Assembly: GCA_964620445.1 (NCBI GenBank)
Contig: CAZUHB010000008.1
Location: 1-64,000, forward strand
Source: CAZUHB01 sp964620445
Lineage (GTDB): Bacteria > Planctomycetota > B15-G4 > CAYZWU01
DNA length: 64,000 bases
Reading direction: 5' to 3'
The translations under genes and the position numbers were made by a program. Numbering within the stretch: the first letter of the stretch is position 1; every line of letters starts with the position of its first letter. The notes under the pieces are model-generated. The model saw nothing but the letters and a program-made list of their open reading frames with translations, searched no databases and was not told the DNA's origin. Of this stretch, positions 25,357 through 34,492 are shown in pieces.

Positions 25357-27636
25357 ATGAAGTTTCCAAAACTCATCGTTCTATTCGTGCTCCTTTCCGT
25401 TTCTCCCTTGCTTGCGGCGGAATGGATTCCACTGCTTCCCGATCAGCCGGAAGGATCTGAACCCGAGATCACCCTGATCAAGAGCAACGCTACGGAAACA
25501 CAGGTCGAAATCGTGCTTCCCGGTTTCTACATCGAGCAGACGGCCGAGGGTTACGCGCTCTACGTTCCTGGATGGCCGATGACACTCGACACCGGGATGC
25601 CCCATCTTCCGTGCGCCGCATTCCTCATGGCCCTTCCCGGGTCTCAAACCGCGAGCGTCGAGATCGTGGACAGTGACTCTGCCCTGTTCACCAACTGCGC
25701 GATCAGGCCGACCCCGGAACCGACCACCGATGGCCAGCCCGTGCCCGAGCCGGCGCGGCCTTGGCAAGGCGCCTATCCGGTCGTGGCAGGAGAAAGCCTG
25801 ACCCCGGGGGCGATCAGAGACCTGCCCGTGACCGCGGTGAGGGTCTATCCTTTCCGGTGCGATCCGTCGGCCGGCCTCCTGACCGTTTTCCCGCGCCTCG
25901 TGGTGGCGGTCCATCACGACAATGGAACGGCATGGCCGAACGTCTCCATGACCGAGCGCCAGATCGTCCAGTGCGCCAACACGCTGATCAATTTCCCGGC
26001 CGTGCCCCACAGTCCGAAAAATTCGAGCGGCAGGAGCGAGCCCAACTACGTGGTCATCACGAAATCGACTCTCGTGCCCGCTGTCCAGCCCCTGGTCGAC
26101 TGGCGCGCCATGACAGGATTTCACACCGAGGTGCGGACAGTGAGCAACCCGTCGGCCCAGGATGTGAAGGACATCGTTCTCGAGTACCCTGACATCGAAT
26201 ACTGTCTTCTCGTGGGTGACACCGGCGACGTTCCCCTGGGCAACTGGGGCGGAATTCCCAGCGACCACTGGTACGCGTGCACCACGGGCGGAGGAAATCC
26301 GGACCACTACGCGGACCTGTGCATCGGCCGTCTCTGCGGCTCCACGGTTTCGCGCATCTCCAACCAGGTGGACAAGATTCTCGACTACGAGAAGGACCCT
26401 CCCCTCGGAAACTGGCTCAAGCATACCGTGCTCGTCGCCCACAACGAGAATTACCCCGGGAAGTACACCGAGTGCAAGATGCAGATCGCCTCGAACATGT
26501 CCTCGTGGAGCGACTGGACCGTGGAGACATGCTACGGCGGCGAGAGCGGTGTGGACAATAACATGGTGAAGCAGATCGTCAATGCCGGCACCAACATCGT
26601 CAACTACCGCGGCCACGGCGACACGCAGGAATGGTGGAGCTGGAACAACTACGGCCAGAGTTTTTACAACAGTGACGTCGCCTCGCTGAACAACGGCGAG
26701 ATGCGCCCCATCGTTTTCAACATCGCCTGCTACAACGGCAACATCTCTTCGGACAGCCTCTGCGAGGAATGGCTCGATACGGCGGGCGGCGCAACAGCGG
26801 CCCTCGGTGCGACAGAGCCTTCCTACACCTACCCGAATCACGATTTCGACAAGGCGCTCTACGAGTGTATCTTCAGCCTCGGAACCACCGACATCGGCAG
26901 CATGCTCAACTATGGCAACAGCGTGATTCTCGGCCTCTGGAGCGGCATCGGCGAGACGAACGTGAAGATGTACCTCTGGTGCGGCGACCCGGCCATGAAA
27001 ATCTGGCTCGATATTCCCGACACGGGCATGACGGCCAACCACAACGCCACTGTCAACACGGGCATGCAGGCCTTCCAGGTTTACGTTGAAGACAACGGAA
27101 CTCCTCTGCAAGGCGCCCTGGTCTCGGCATTCAAGGAAAACGAGGTGTACGAGTCCGCGGTCACGGGCAGCGACGGCTACGCGTTGCTCACCATCTGGCC
27201 TCAGACCCCGGGGACAATGCTCGTTTCGGCCACCCACTCCACCTATCTCCCCTACGAGGGTTCGGTCACGGTGGAGAGCATGCCCGGTCCTGTCCCGGAC
27301 ATCAAGATCGACGGCGCTGACGGCCCTCTCAACAGATCCCATTACCAGAGAGTCGAAATCACTGTTTCGCTCGATCCGGCGGACCAGCTCGGCGTGCCCC
27401 ATGACTGGTGGGTGATCGCCAGTTCGGCAACGCTCTCCTACTGGTGGACCCTGCCGTATTCATGGGTCACAACGGAAGCGATCGCCTACGACGGCCCCCT
27501 CGTCGAGGTCACCGACTACGTGATCTCCCGTCCGAAGATCCCCGCAGGCGATTGGCTTTTCTATTTCGTCATCGATGAACTCAATGGCAATTTCGAGGGG
27601 ACCTTCATCGACGTGATCGAGGTCAAGTCCTGGTAG
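25357..27636 (+). CDS. Secreted C25 (gingipain-like) cysteine peptidase
   Basis: The 759-residue protein has a signal peptide (MKFPKLIVLFVLLSVSPLLA) and an N-terminal propeptide-like region. The catalytic domain runs about 228-560: EPNYVVITKS opens it, His 420 lies in NYRGHGDTQEW and Cys 458 in FNIACYNGN, the gingipain His-Cys dyad. After it come an immunoglobulin-like segment (QAFQVYVEDNGTPLQGALVSAF) and a short C-terminal domain; no Por type-IX tail is seen. GGAAGG lies 9 bases before the ATG; the frame extends 438 bases upstream but has no credible start. It should degrade extracellular proteins. A terminator follows directly. Confidence 0.88.
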   Translation: MKFPKLIVLFVLLSVSPLLAAEWIPLLPDQPEGSEPEITLIKSNATETQVEIVLPGFYIEQTAEGYALYVPGWPMTLDTGMPHLPCAAFLMALPGSQTASVEIVDSDSALFTNCAIRPTPEPTTDGQPVPEPARPWQGAYPVVAGESLTPGAIRDLPVTAVRVYPFRCDPSAGLLTVFPRLVVAVHHDNGTAWPNVSMTERQIVQCANTLINFPAVPHSPKNSSGRSEPNYVVITKSTLVPAVQPLVDWRAMTGFHTEVRTVSNPSAQDVKDIVLEYPDIEYCLLVGDTGDVPLGNWGGIPSDHWYACTTGGGNPDHYADLCIGRLCGSTVSRISNQVDKILDYEKDPPLGNWLKHTVLVAHNENYPGKYTECKMQIASNMSSWSDWTVETCYGGESGVDNNMVKQIVNAGTNIVNYRGHGDTQEWWSWNNYGQSFYNSDVASLNNGEMRPIVFNIACYNGNISSDSLCEEWLDTAGGATAALGATEPSYTYPNHDFDKALYECIFSLGTTDIGSMLNYGNSVILGLWSGIGETNVKMYLWCGDPAMKIWLDIPDTGMTANHNATVNTGMQAFQVYVEDNGTPLQGALVSAFKENEVYESAVTGSDGYALLTIWPQTPGTMLVSATHSTYLPYEGSVTVESMPGPVPDIKIDGADGPLNRSHYQRVEITVSLDPADQLGVPHDWWVIASSATLSYWWTLPYSWVTTEAIAYDGPLVEVTDYVISRPKIPAGDWLFYFVIDELNGNFEGTFIDVIEVKSW

Positions 27637-27684
27637 GAAACAGCTCGTGGCGAGATCCTCTCGCGACGGGTGAAGTCATAAAAA

Positions 27685-27717
27685 CGCGGCCGGCTCGACT
27701 GCCGGCCGCGTTTTTTT
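27685..27717 (+). terminator. Strong intrinsic terminator after C25 peptidase
   Basis: CGCGGCCGGC, loop TCGACT, then GCCGGCCGCG followed by seven T: a perfect 10-bp stem with a U-tract. AAAA on the other side means it could also stop the minus-strand transcript from 27767. Confidence 0.9.
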
Positions 27718-27766
27718 GTTTCGCCGCTCGGAGGATTCACCACCCGTCCGCCGAGATTCCCGCGGG

Positions 27767-28657
27767 CTATTTGGCTATCACGAATTCGATCCCTGCACTG
27801 CGCGCGAGACCTCTCTCGTCAGCCACGAGAAGAATGAGCCTCTCGGCCCCTTCGCCCTCGGCATGATAACGAAACGCACCTCCGTCCTGGATGATGCCGC
27901 CCGCGGTCATTTCCCAGTCGATCGAAAGGGGCGCGCCGCTCGAGAAGCGACTCGACAGGCTCACAGCAAGCGGCACGATGCTGTTCGCCTCGACGCTCGT
28001 TCTCGGAGTGTCGAAACGGACGATCTCGGGCCACTCGTTCGAACTGAGCCAGTCCTTGTGGAGGGGCCTGGCAATGATCGCATCGTCCAGCGCGATCGCC
28101 AAGTCCTTCAATCCCTTTGCGGTCTTGCGATCGAAAGCCCTGAGGAGGATCACCACGTTGTGGCGCACGAATTCGATCGAATGAAAACCCGCGCCGTCCC
28201 CGAGAGGCACGACGAAACAGACATCGCCCAGGCCTTCCATTCGGATTTCGCCATATGGAAGCACCGGCGTTGCGATCGGTTCGATCGCCCGGGGCCGGGC
28301 AAGATGACCGAATAGAATCTTCTGCGCGGCAGCGCACGATCGCGCCACTCCGACTCCGGCCGACAGACGCTTGAGGGGCGCCGAAAAGTAACGAAGGAGA
28401 ATCCTCTCATCCCCCTCGGCGAGCCAGATCCTGTGGTCGGTGGACAGGCCGTTCTTCTCGAGCAATCCCTCGTCCAGCTCCAATCCGGCCACGACCGGCC
28501 CGGCCTTACCCGGCCAGCCCGCCGCGTCGTAGCGCAGGGCGAGCCGCTCGGTCCATTCCGCCTCGCTCGATCGGTCCTGGCCGAACGCGTTCCCGCAAAG
28601 TACGCCAAGGGCGGCGAAAAAGAGCAGAACGATTGTGGTTGTTGTTCCTCTTGTCAT
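27767..28657 (-). CDS. Secreted protein of unknown function
   Basis: The 296-residue protein begins MTRGTTTTIVLLFFAALGVL; the hydrophobic stretch and the Cys-Gly-Asn-Ala-Phe-Gly-Gln end look like a signal peptide. The rest has two mixed alpha/beta blocks (GVGVARSCAAAQKILFGHL; VILLRAFDRKTAKGLKDLAIAL) and a C-terminal Ig-like part (SIDWEMTAGGII...). I do not recognise the family. ATG 28657 is preferred to TTG 28675 because GGAG lies 8 bases upstream. It follows the transglutaminase-like gene by 14 bases, so the two are one operon. Confidence 0.7.
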   Translation of the reverse strand: MTRGTTTTIVLLFFAALGVLCGNAFGQDRSSEAEWTERLALRYDAAGWPGKAGPVVAGLELDEGLLEKNGLSTDHRIWLAEGDERILLRYFSAPLKRLSAGVGVARSCAAAQKILFGHLARPRAIEPIATPVLPYGEIRMEGLGDVCFVVPLGDGAGFHSIEFVRHNVVILLRAFDRKTAKGLKDLAIALDDAIIARPLHKDWLSSNEWPEIVRFDTPRTSVEANSIVPLAVSLSSRFSSGAPLSIDWEMTAGGIIQDGGAFRYHAEGEGAERLILLVADERGLARSAGIEFVIAK

Positions 28658-28671
28658 CTTGATCACTCCGC

Positions 28672-30192
28672 TCAATAAAGTGTGATTTTGCGTTCGACCG
28701 GCGGATCAGCCCGTCCGCCGACAGTGGTCGTGAAATCGATGGAGATCGCCTCGTAGTCAGGCCAGTCATAGCCGGTCAGGCGCACGATATCCACCTCGGG
28801 ATCGTTCGGATCGCGCACCCAGTAGTGGTCTCCCGGATCGGCGTACTGTGTCATGTCCATACCGAGGGCCACGAATATCTGGGTGGCCGTATTGCCCATG
28901 ATCACGTACTCCACGTACGGGTTGGGGCTCGTTGTCTTCGTGTTCGGATTGAGAAGCATTCCGATCCATTCGTCAGCGACCCAGTTCGCCGACGAATCGG
29001 TCAGGACCGTGGCAGAGAGGTTCGTGGAGACGGCGTTGCCGTCAGGCGGATACTTGACCGACGTGTCCTGATTGGAGTCGACATCGGCACACATGGTGCC
29101 GTCCCAGATCGTACCGCTCGCTCCGACCTCGGTCGCCGCGAAGGCATGATTGCCGAAGCGCGACCGCTTGCACGACGACGAGGAGCCGTCCTGATAGGTG
29201 ATGGGATCGTCGCGGTAGTAGGAGTTTTCGAGGAAAGGATTGTTGCTGTAATCCTCTCCCCGTCCGATCGGATCGATGCAGTTCAGGTATCCGAAATACT
29301 GGGAGGTGTAAGGAGAGCCGGAGAGGACGAAATGGGTCTGTGCGCCGAGCAGATCGGCGAAGGTGTGCACGATTGCGCCCCCGTCGTAGCAGCACCCCAC
29401 GCGCGGATTGGCGCCGCCGTTGACGTCGCTGATGTAGAGCGTGACGTTGAACCTCCAGTTTCCGTTGATGTAGCACGGCGCGCCCGACCAGGTGTCATAC
29501 TTGAAACTGGGAAGATCGAAACAGAATGCCGTCACATCGTCGAGAACGGTCTCCACGTCCGTGGCGTCGGTGTGCTGAAGGATGAGGTCGAGGGCGTCGG
29601 TCCAGGGATTCTGATCGCTCGAAACATCGGTTTTCCAGGGCAGGCCCGGTGTATCGAGCACGGTGTAGATGGTGTGCGCCCCCGAGACATTGAGCCAACG
29701 CAACGCCATGCCGAAGGGGGTCGGCGTCGCGGCCAGCCATTGCCAATCCCATTCGTGCACCCCGAGTCCGGCCGGCGCGTGCCCCACCGTTTCGAAGGTG
29801 TAGTACTCTGGATCGGAAACACCGTTGGTGAAATAGACCCACTGGCCCTTCACCTTACCGAGCGGTCCGTTCCAGGCGGTGCCGATGAATGCGCGCTGCA
29901 CGTTCATGGGCGCCTCGAATCGGGCGCGTAGAGTCACCGGCGAGTTCTGGACATAAAGGGCCGCGCCACTGTGCGATCCATCGACCCACTCCGGTTTGGG
30001 GATCGACGTGGTCCTGTTGACCCGCAGCGGAATGGCTGTCCCGTTCGCGTGATCGAACTCGATGTGCGTCACACGGGAGGTTCCCCTCCGCGCGTCTTCC
30101 GGGGGCGCCGTCGTGGCGGCCGCCAGGGTTGAAAGAAAGGCAAAGATGATCAGGAATCCGGCCACGAACGAAGGCCTCGATCTGTCAATCAC
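28672..30192 (-). CDS. Secreted transglutaminase-like protein
   Basis: The 506-residue protein starts at GTG with AGGAG 8 bases upstream and has an N-terminal signal peptide. Three regions line up as a papain-like Cys-His-Asp triad: C267/C268 in RVGCCYDGGAIVHTFADLLG, H349 in FGNHAFAA and Asp about 364-370 in IWDGTMCADVDSNQD, as in bacterial transglutaminase-like proteins that cross-link or cleave amides. Residues 40-250 form a beta-rich N-terminal domain; more beta-sheet follows the triad. The assignment rests on motif spacing, not on a family hit. It is co-transcribed with the unknown secreted protein at 27767. Confidence 0.65.
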   Translation of the reverse strand: MIDRSRPSFVAGFLIIFAFLSTLAAATTAPPEDARRGTSRVTHIEFDHANGTAIPLRVNRTTSIPKPEWVDGSHSGAALYVQNSPVTLRARFEAPMNVQRAFIGTAWNGPLGKVKGQWVYFTNGVSDPEYYTFETVGHAPAGLGVHEWDWQWLAATPTPFGMALRWLNVSGAHTIYTVLDTPGLPWKTDVSSDQNPWTDALDLILQHTDATDVETVLDDVTAFCFDLPSFKYDTWSGAPCYINGNWRFNVTLYISDVNGGANPRVGCCYDGGAIVHTFADLLGAQTHFVLSGSPYTSQYFGYLNCIDPIGRGEDYSNNPFLENSYYRDDPITYQDGSSSSCKRSRFGNHAFAATEVGASGTIWDGTMCADVDSNQDTSVKYPPDGNAVSTNLSATVLTDSSANWVADEWIGMLLNPNTKTTSPNPYVEYVIMGNTATQIFVALGMDMTQYADPGDHYWVRDPNDPEVDIVRLTGYDWPDYEAISIDFTTTVGGRADPPVERKITLY

Positions 30193-30361
30193 GGGGCTTC
30201 TCCTGCCTGAGGGCCTGAGGGCCCTCGATCCAAGGTCGAAACGAGTTGTTGCACGTGCTCGGTGTCCGCAATGCGGTCAGAGATACAGGATAACAAAAGA
30301 CTTATTCATATTCATGTGTTTTTCACGAACGCGGAAGATCTCCTCCGGCCATGAACGGAAC

Positions 30362-32326
30362 TCAGTCGATCTTCACGAGGCATGTCCCTCCGCGCACCCG
30401 GCCGTGATGGCCGCGGCCCGAGGAATCGATAACCAGATTGCCGAAGACACGATCCATGTGCAGGAGGAGAACGGTCTTCTCCGTTCGCTCGAGGCGGCGC
30501 GTGGGCTCGAAGGCGTCCGCGTAGACCGCGCCGGCGGAGATTCTGACCTCATCGACCAGTCCGCGAGAAAACGAAATGGGCCGTCCCCGCCTGTCCACGT
30601 CGGCGCCCACGATGAAGGGGAGGTTATTGCCTTTCAACGGGCCCGATTGCGCCTCCTCTGCCACGAGCCGGCCATCGACGAAGAGCCGCACCGCAGATCC
30701 ATCGAAAACACCGGCGAAGTGAATCCATCGGTCCCCTCCCGTCTCGCCTTCGGCCCATGTCGCGCTGGTGTATCCTTTCCCATCAAAGTAGACACAAAAT
30801 CCCGGGAAACTCCCGGCGGTGTCGCTGAGAAACAGCCCGTAGGCGCTTCGCTCGGTCTTGGCGAGCAGGGCGGCCCGCGCGCCCTGTGTCTCGAGTTTCG
30901 CCCAGCACTCGACGGTGAAAGGGCCGTCCGGATTCAATTCTTCATGCGGGCCGATGACCACGCAGTCGTTCACACCGTCGAGCCGTAGAGCGCTGTCGGG
31001 TATTGCGCCGGCCGGCTCCTGGATGAACGCCTCCGGCACGGGCGGCACGGAATAGGGCAGAACGCGGCGGGCGTTGATCTCCTGGGCTCCTCCTTTTGCC
31101 AATGGGTAGACTGTCCGCGCCTCGACAGCCAGTTCGGGGACAGGTTCACCGTGCCGCGGAACGCTTCCGCTGAGCTCGAAGCGGACCGTCTTCTTCTCCC
31201 CCGCCGCGAGATCGACGGCGTGCTGCGGGGGATCGGCCGACCAGCCCTCCTCGGGAAATCCCTTCCAGCCGAGAACGATCTCGAGAGATTTCGAGGTCGG
31301 ATTGACGAGCGCGACCTCCACGAAATCGCTGACCGCTTCGAAGACCGGCGCACCGAAGGGGCTCACGCCCGACAAGAATGAGCCATCCTTGATCGCCCAG
31401 ACGTCCGTGCTTTCCTGGCCGGAGACAAAATCCGGGTCGAGCGTTGCGCCGACCGGTATACAGACCATGGTCCAGCCGGTCTGTCGAACGGACAGGAGAT
31501 TGTAATGATCGATGGCGCCCGCTGCCGGGAGATTCTCCTTGTAGGCACCTGTCGCCGCCATGCAGTAGTACCGGATGCCGTCCCTTTCGCCTTCCGACCG
31601 GTATCTGTGCCAGTGACCCGCAAAGACGGCCGTGACCTTGCCGCTTCCGGCCAGGACCTCGTGCACCGGTTCCCAGACATCGCCATCGTAGTTCCAGCGC
31701 GGATGGTGAAGGAAAACAAACGTCCGGCGCGTTCGGGCGGCGGCGAGATCCTTCCGGAGCCAGTCGAGTTGCTCCGTCGACATCTGCTGATCGACGGGCG
31801 GATTCCTGAAAGAGAGGTTCTCGTCGGAGTAGAGCACCACGAAATGGGTGCCCTCGTAGTCGAACGAATAGTAGAGCGGTCCGAAATGCTCCTTGTACAG
31901 CGATTCGTTCGAACGATCGGACCGATCGCCCCTGTTTCCGTAAACGTCATGGTTTCCGGCAACCGGGTACCAGGGCATGTTCAGCCGTGCCATGATCCTC
32001 TTGAAGGCCCTCATCTGGCTGAGCCACTCGGGCTCCTTGTTGTAACCGTTGATGAGGTCTCCCACGGTCATGACCAGATCGGGATCGAGACGGTTGATCT
32101 CCACGACCGCCTGGGCGAGGGTGGCCAGTCCGCTTTCGGGCCCCCCGGTCCGGTCGCCCAGAATGGCAAAGGTGAAGCCGTCGCGCGACCGCGGCGCCAG
32201 GAGTGTTCGGGCGTTCTCGAAGGGCGTGTTGACCTGTTCGTCGGCGGCCCCCACAAAACCCTCCCCGGCGAAAAGAACGGAAAGCACACAGAGCGCGATC
32301 CCGAGAATTCGACTATATTTCCCCAC
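30362..32326 (-). CDS. Secreted calcineurin-like phosphoesterase with LamG domain
   Basis: The 654-residue protein has a signal peptide and a metallophosphoesterase core: LGDRTGG (metal Asp), GDLINGY, AGNHDVYGN, HHPRW and AGHWHRY. A beta-sandwich follows (about 330-430), then a C-terminal LamG/concanavalin-like domain (TVECWAKLETQ, WIHFAGVFDG, LFVDGRLVAEE, GLVDEVRIS). Such fusions act on phosphate esters or on phosphorylated or decorated surface glycans, with LamG for carbohydrate binding. GTG start with GGAG upstream. It is followed on the same strand, after 170 bases, by no gene; the cupredoxin gene lies upstream. Confidence 0.85.
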   Translation of the reverse strand: MGKYSRILGIALCVLSVLFAGEGFVGAADEQVNTPFENARTLLAPRSRDGFTFAILGDRTGGPESGLATLAQAVVEINRLDPDLVMTVGDLINGYNKEPEWLSQMRAFKRIMARLNMPWYPVAGNHDVYGNRGDRSDRSNESLYKEHFGPLYYSFDYEGTHFVVLYSDENLSFRNPPVDQQMSTEQLDWLRKDLAAARTRRTFVFLHHPRWNYDGDVWEPVHEVLAGSGKVTAVFAGHWHRYRSEGERDGIRYYCMAATGAYKENLPAAGAIDHYNLLSVRQTGWTMVCIPVGATLDPDFVSGQESTDVWAIKDGSFLSGVSPFGAPVFEAVSDFVEVALVNPTSKSLEIVLGWKGFPEEGWSADPPQHAVDLAAGEKKTVRFELSGSVPRHGEPVPELAVEARTVYPLAKGGAQEINARRVLPYSVPPVPEAFIQEPAGAIPDSALRLDGVNDCVVIGPHEELNPDGPFTVECWAKLETQGARAALLAKTERSAYGLFLSDTAGSFPGFCVYFDGKGYTSATWAEGETGGDRWIHFAGVFDGSAVRLFVDGRLVAEEAQSGPLKGNNLPFIVGADVDRRGRPISFSRGLVDEVRISAGAVYADAFEPTRRLERTEKTVLLLHMDRVFGNLVIDSSGRGHHGRVRGGTCLVKID

Positions 32327-32503
32327 GTCACAAATCTCCTCTCTCCGGTTCAGAGCGATCGTAATGGCAACAGCCCCTGCCGCGGTTCCATTATCGCGGA
32401 AAGCGTGGCGATTTGGAACTCTCTTGGCGGAAGGGGCCGCTGCAAAATGTCGTTGTTGTCGAACAGGAGGCCGTCGAAAAGGTATCGTGAACGAGGCGGC
32501 CTG

Positions 32504-33211
32504 CTAGGGAACGATCTCCACGGTGATCGCGTTGGATGCGAAATCCCAGGGACTCTTCAGTGCATAGGCGAAGGATACCTTTCGTCCGATCCACGTGGGA
32601 ATCGGCGGAGCGCTCAAGGTGGCGCTTCCGTTACCCGAGGCATCGAGGGTTCCCCAGAAATTCTGGAAAACAGCGTTGTTCAGATTGTCGAGTACGAAAT
32701 CGGTGAACCAGTCCCGGTTCAGCGGAATCGTGACCAGGCCGCCCGGCAGAAGAGTTCCGGGAGAGGTCCCGCTCACGCTCCCCAGAAGAAGATAGTTGCG
32801 CCCCATGTTGGCTGTTCCGGCCATCAGGTCGAAATTGACGGAGCTACCGTTGTTTCCGAAGATATAGACGGTATCGGCGGTCAGCGTGCAATCGATGACT
32901 TCCACGGTCGCCGTCATCGAGGGGTGGATGGCGCAGTGATAGTCGTAGGTCCCCGCCGAGGTGAAAGTGAAGCTGTAGTCCTGACCCGTGGTCAAGGTCC
33001 CCGAATCCCAGACTCCCGTGTCCGAGGTGGACGTATGAGGAGCCGTGTCCTGATTGGTCCATCTCACCGTGTCGCCCGTGCAGACGACAACGGGCGTCGG
33101 ATCGAAGGCGAAATTGACGATGTCCACGTCGATGGTTGCAGCATCGGCGTGGACGAAAAAGCCGAGGGTAAAAATGAAAATGGTGCAAATGGTCAGTGTA
33201 ATGTTCTTCAT
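32504..33211 (-). CDS. Secreted cupredoxin-domain protein
   Basis: The 235-residue protein has a signal peptide (MKNITLTICTIFIFTLGFFV) and a plastocyanin-like domain at about 25-105. Copper ligands are present: His in TAPHTSTSDTGVWDSG, then YDYHCAIHPSM giving Cys, His and Met, the full type-1 site. A second half of about 125 residues is beta-rich and not recognised (TADTVYIFGNNGSSVN...). The domain would carry electrons in the periplasm or outside. The ATG at 33211 has GGGAG upstream. It stands 177 bases before the phosphoesterase gene. Confidence 0.85.
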   Translation of the reverse strand: MKNITLTICTIFIFTLGFFVHADAATIDVDIVNFAFDPTPVVVCTGDTVRWTNQDTAPHTSTSDTGVWDSGTLTTGQDYSFTFTSAGTYDYHCAIHPSMTATVEVIDCTLTADTVYIFGNNGSSVNFDLMAGTANMGRNYLLLGSVSGTSPGTLLPGGLVTIPLNRDWFTDFVLDNLNNAVFQNFWGTLDASGNGSATLSAPPIPTWIGRKVSFAYALKSPWDFASNAITVEIVP

Positions 33212-33412
33212 TGCTGGATTCACTCCCTAGTATCGGTCACTGTATTTCTTGATCGGTGAGGCTTATGAGTGGTAATAGACCAGGATGCGGAGGGTGCAAG
33301 TTCAAAGTTGCGCCCACTCTCGATAGAGCCCGGTCCTTTCTGATTGACTGAGACCGCACCCTTTCCTATTGTTTTTTGTTTCTGTGCTCACGCTGTTCGG
33401 GCGGAAATCACG

Positions 33413-34492
33413 GTGTCACCTCTTTCGTCAAAGCTCACGTTTCGGACCGCCGTCATCCGACTCCTGCTCGGTTGCGGTGCCTTTCTGATCGTCGCCGCGG
33501 TCATGTACTCGCTCACGCCGTGGCCATCCGACTACGGACTCAAAGCCAAGTTCGAGTTCTTTGCCGAGCACAAGGACGACTACGACATCCTCTTTTTCGG
33601 CTCGAGCGTGATCTACAGGTCTATCGTACCGGAAGTGATCGAGGATGAACTCCAACTCGGTGGCGACGGCCAAAGGAGCAGGTGTTTCAATTTCGGAAAT
33701 CCGGGCATGCGCGCCTTCGAGACCAACCATCTCTTGAAAGAAGCGCTCGCCCTCCGCCCGGCCAGGCTCAGATGGGTCGTTGTCGAAGCGCGCCACTGGC
33801 AGGATTCGGTCTTTGCCGAGCATGCCTGGACAAAACGCGCCGCCCACTGGCACTCGACCGACGCGCTCGCCCTTTCCCTGGAATCGGTCCGACTCTCAAA
33901 CGCCGATTCCGCGGAAAAGATCTCCATGGCGGCCGACCATCTGCTTCACTGGGCATGGAAGCACACGGCCTACGGCCGAGGCACCGACATCGTCCTCTCC
34001 CTGCTGGGAATCGACGATACCCAGATCGAAAAGGAACGGCTCTCGGCGAACAGCGGATACCGCGCCCTCGAGGAAGAAGAGGACGAGCAGTTTGCGCGCC
34101 GTCACGCGATATTCCTCGAAAACCAGGGCAAGTTCGAACGCGGCGTGGCCACCCTGGAGCGCGCCAACCGGAAGCCGGGCACCCTGGAAGGGTACAACCT
34201 GAAAGCGCTCGAGAGCCAGGTCGCCGCGATCCGCGCGGCCGGTGCCGAGCCGGTCTACATCATTCCGCCCGGACCGCCGGGGCTCGTTTCCGAGCCGGCC
34301 GTTCTCCGTCTGCTGCAAGGCGGGCAGATTCCGGCCCTTTTTGTCTACAACGATCCCGTCAAGTTTCCCCGTCTCTACTCCGTGAATTTACATTTCGACA
34401 GCAATCATCTGAATCGCGCGGGCGCTGCTTACTTCAGTCGCATTCTGGGCAGGGATCTTGCCGCTCTCATGTCGAAGAGGAGGAGCGACTAG
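33413..34492 (+). CDS. AlgJ-like SGNH acyltransferase/hydrolase
   Basis: The protein of about 359 residues starts at GTG 33413 (GGCGGA upstream); TTG 33344 is the alternative. One N-terminal membrane anchor (residues about 15-35) is followed by an SGNH fold: ILFFGSSVIYR gives the nucleophile Ser, NFGNPGMRA block II-III, and HFDSNHLNRAGAAYFS the terminal Asp-x-x-His. AlgJ/AlgX-like proteins transfer or receive acetyl for exopolysaccharide O-acetylation with an AlgI-type MBOAT. The next gene is exactly that, so the pair is one system. An insert with E-E-E-E-D-E-Q-F (about 225) looks exposed. Confidence 0.8.
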   Translation: MSPLSSKLTFRTAVIRLLLGCGAFLIVAAVMYSLTPWPSDYGLKAKFEFFAEHKDDYDILFFGSSVIYRSIVPEVIEDELQLGGDGQRSRCFNFGNPGMRAFETNHLLKEALALRPARLRWVVVEARHWQDSVFAEHAWTKRAAHWHSTDALALSLESVRLSNADSAEKISMAADHLLHWAWKHTAYGRGTDIVLSLLGIDDTQIEKERLSANSGYRALEEEEDEQFARRHAIFLENQGKFERGVATLERANRKPGTLEGYNLKALESQVAAIRAAGAEPVYIIPPGPPGLVSEPAVLRLLQGGQIPALFVYNDPVKFPRLYSVNLHFDSNHLNRAGAAYFSRILGRDLAALMSKRRSD

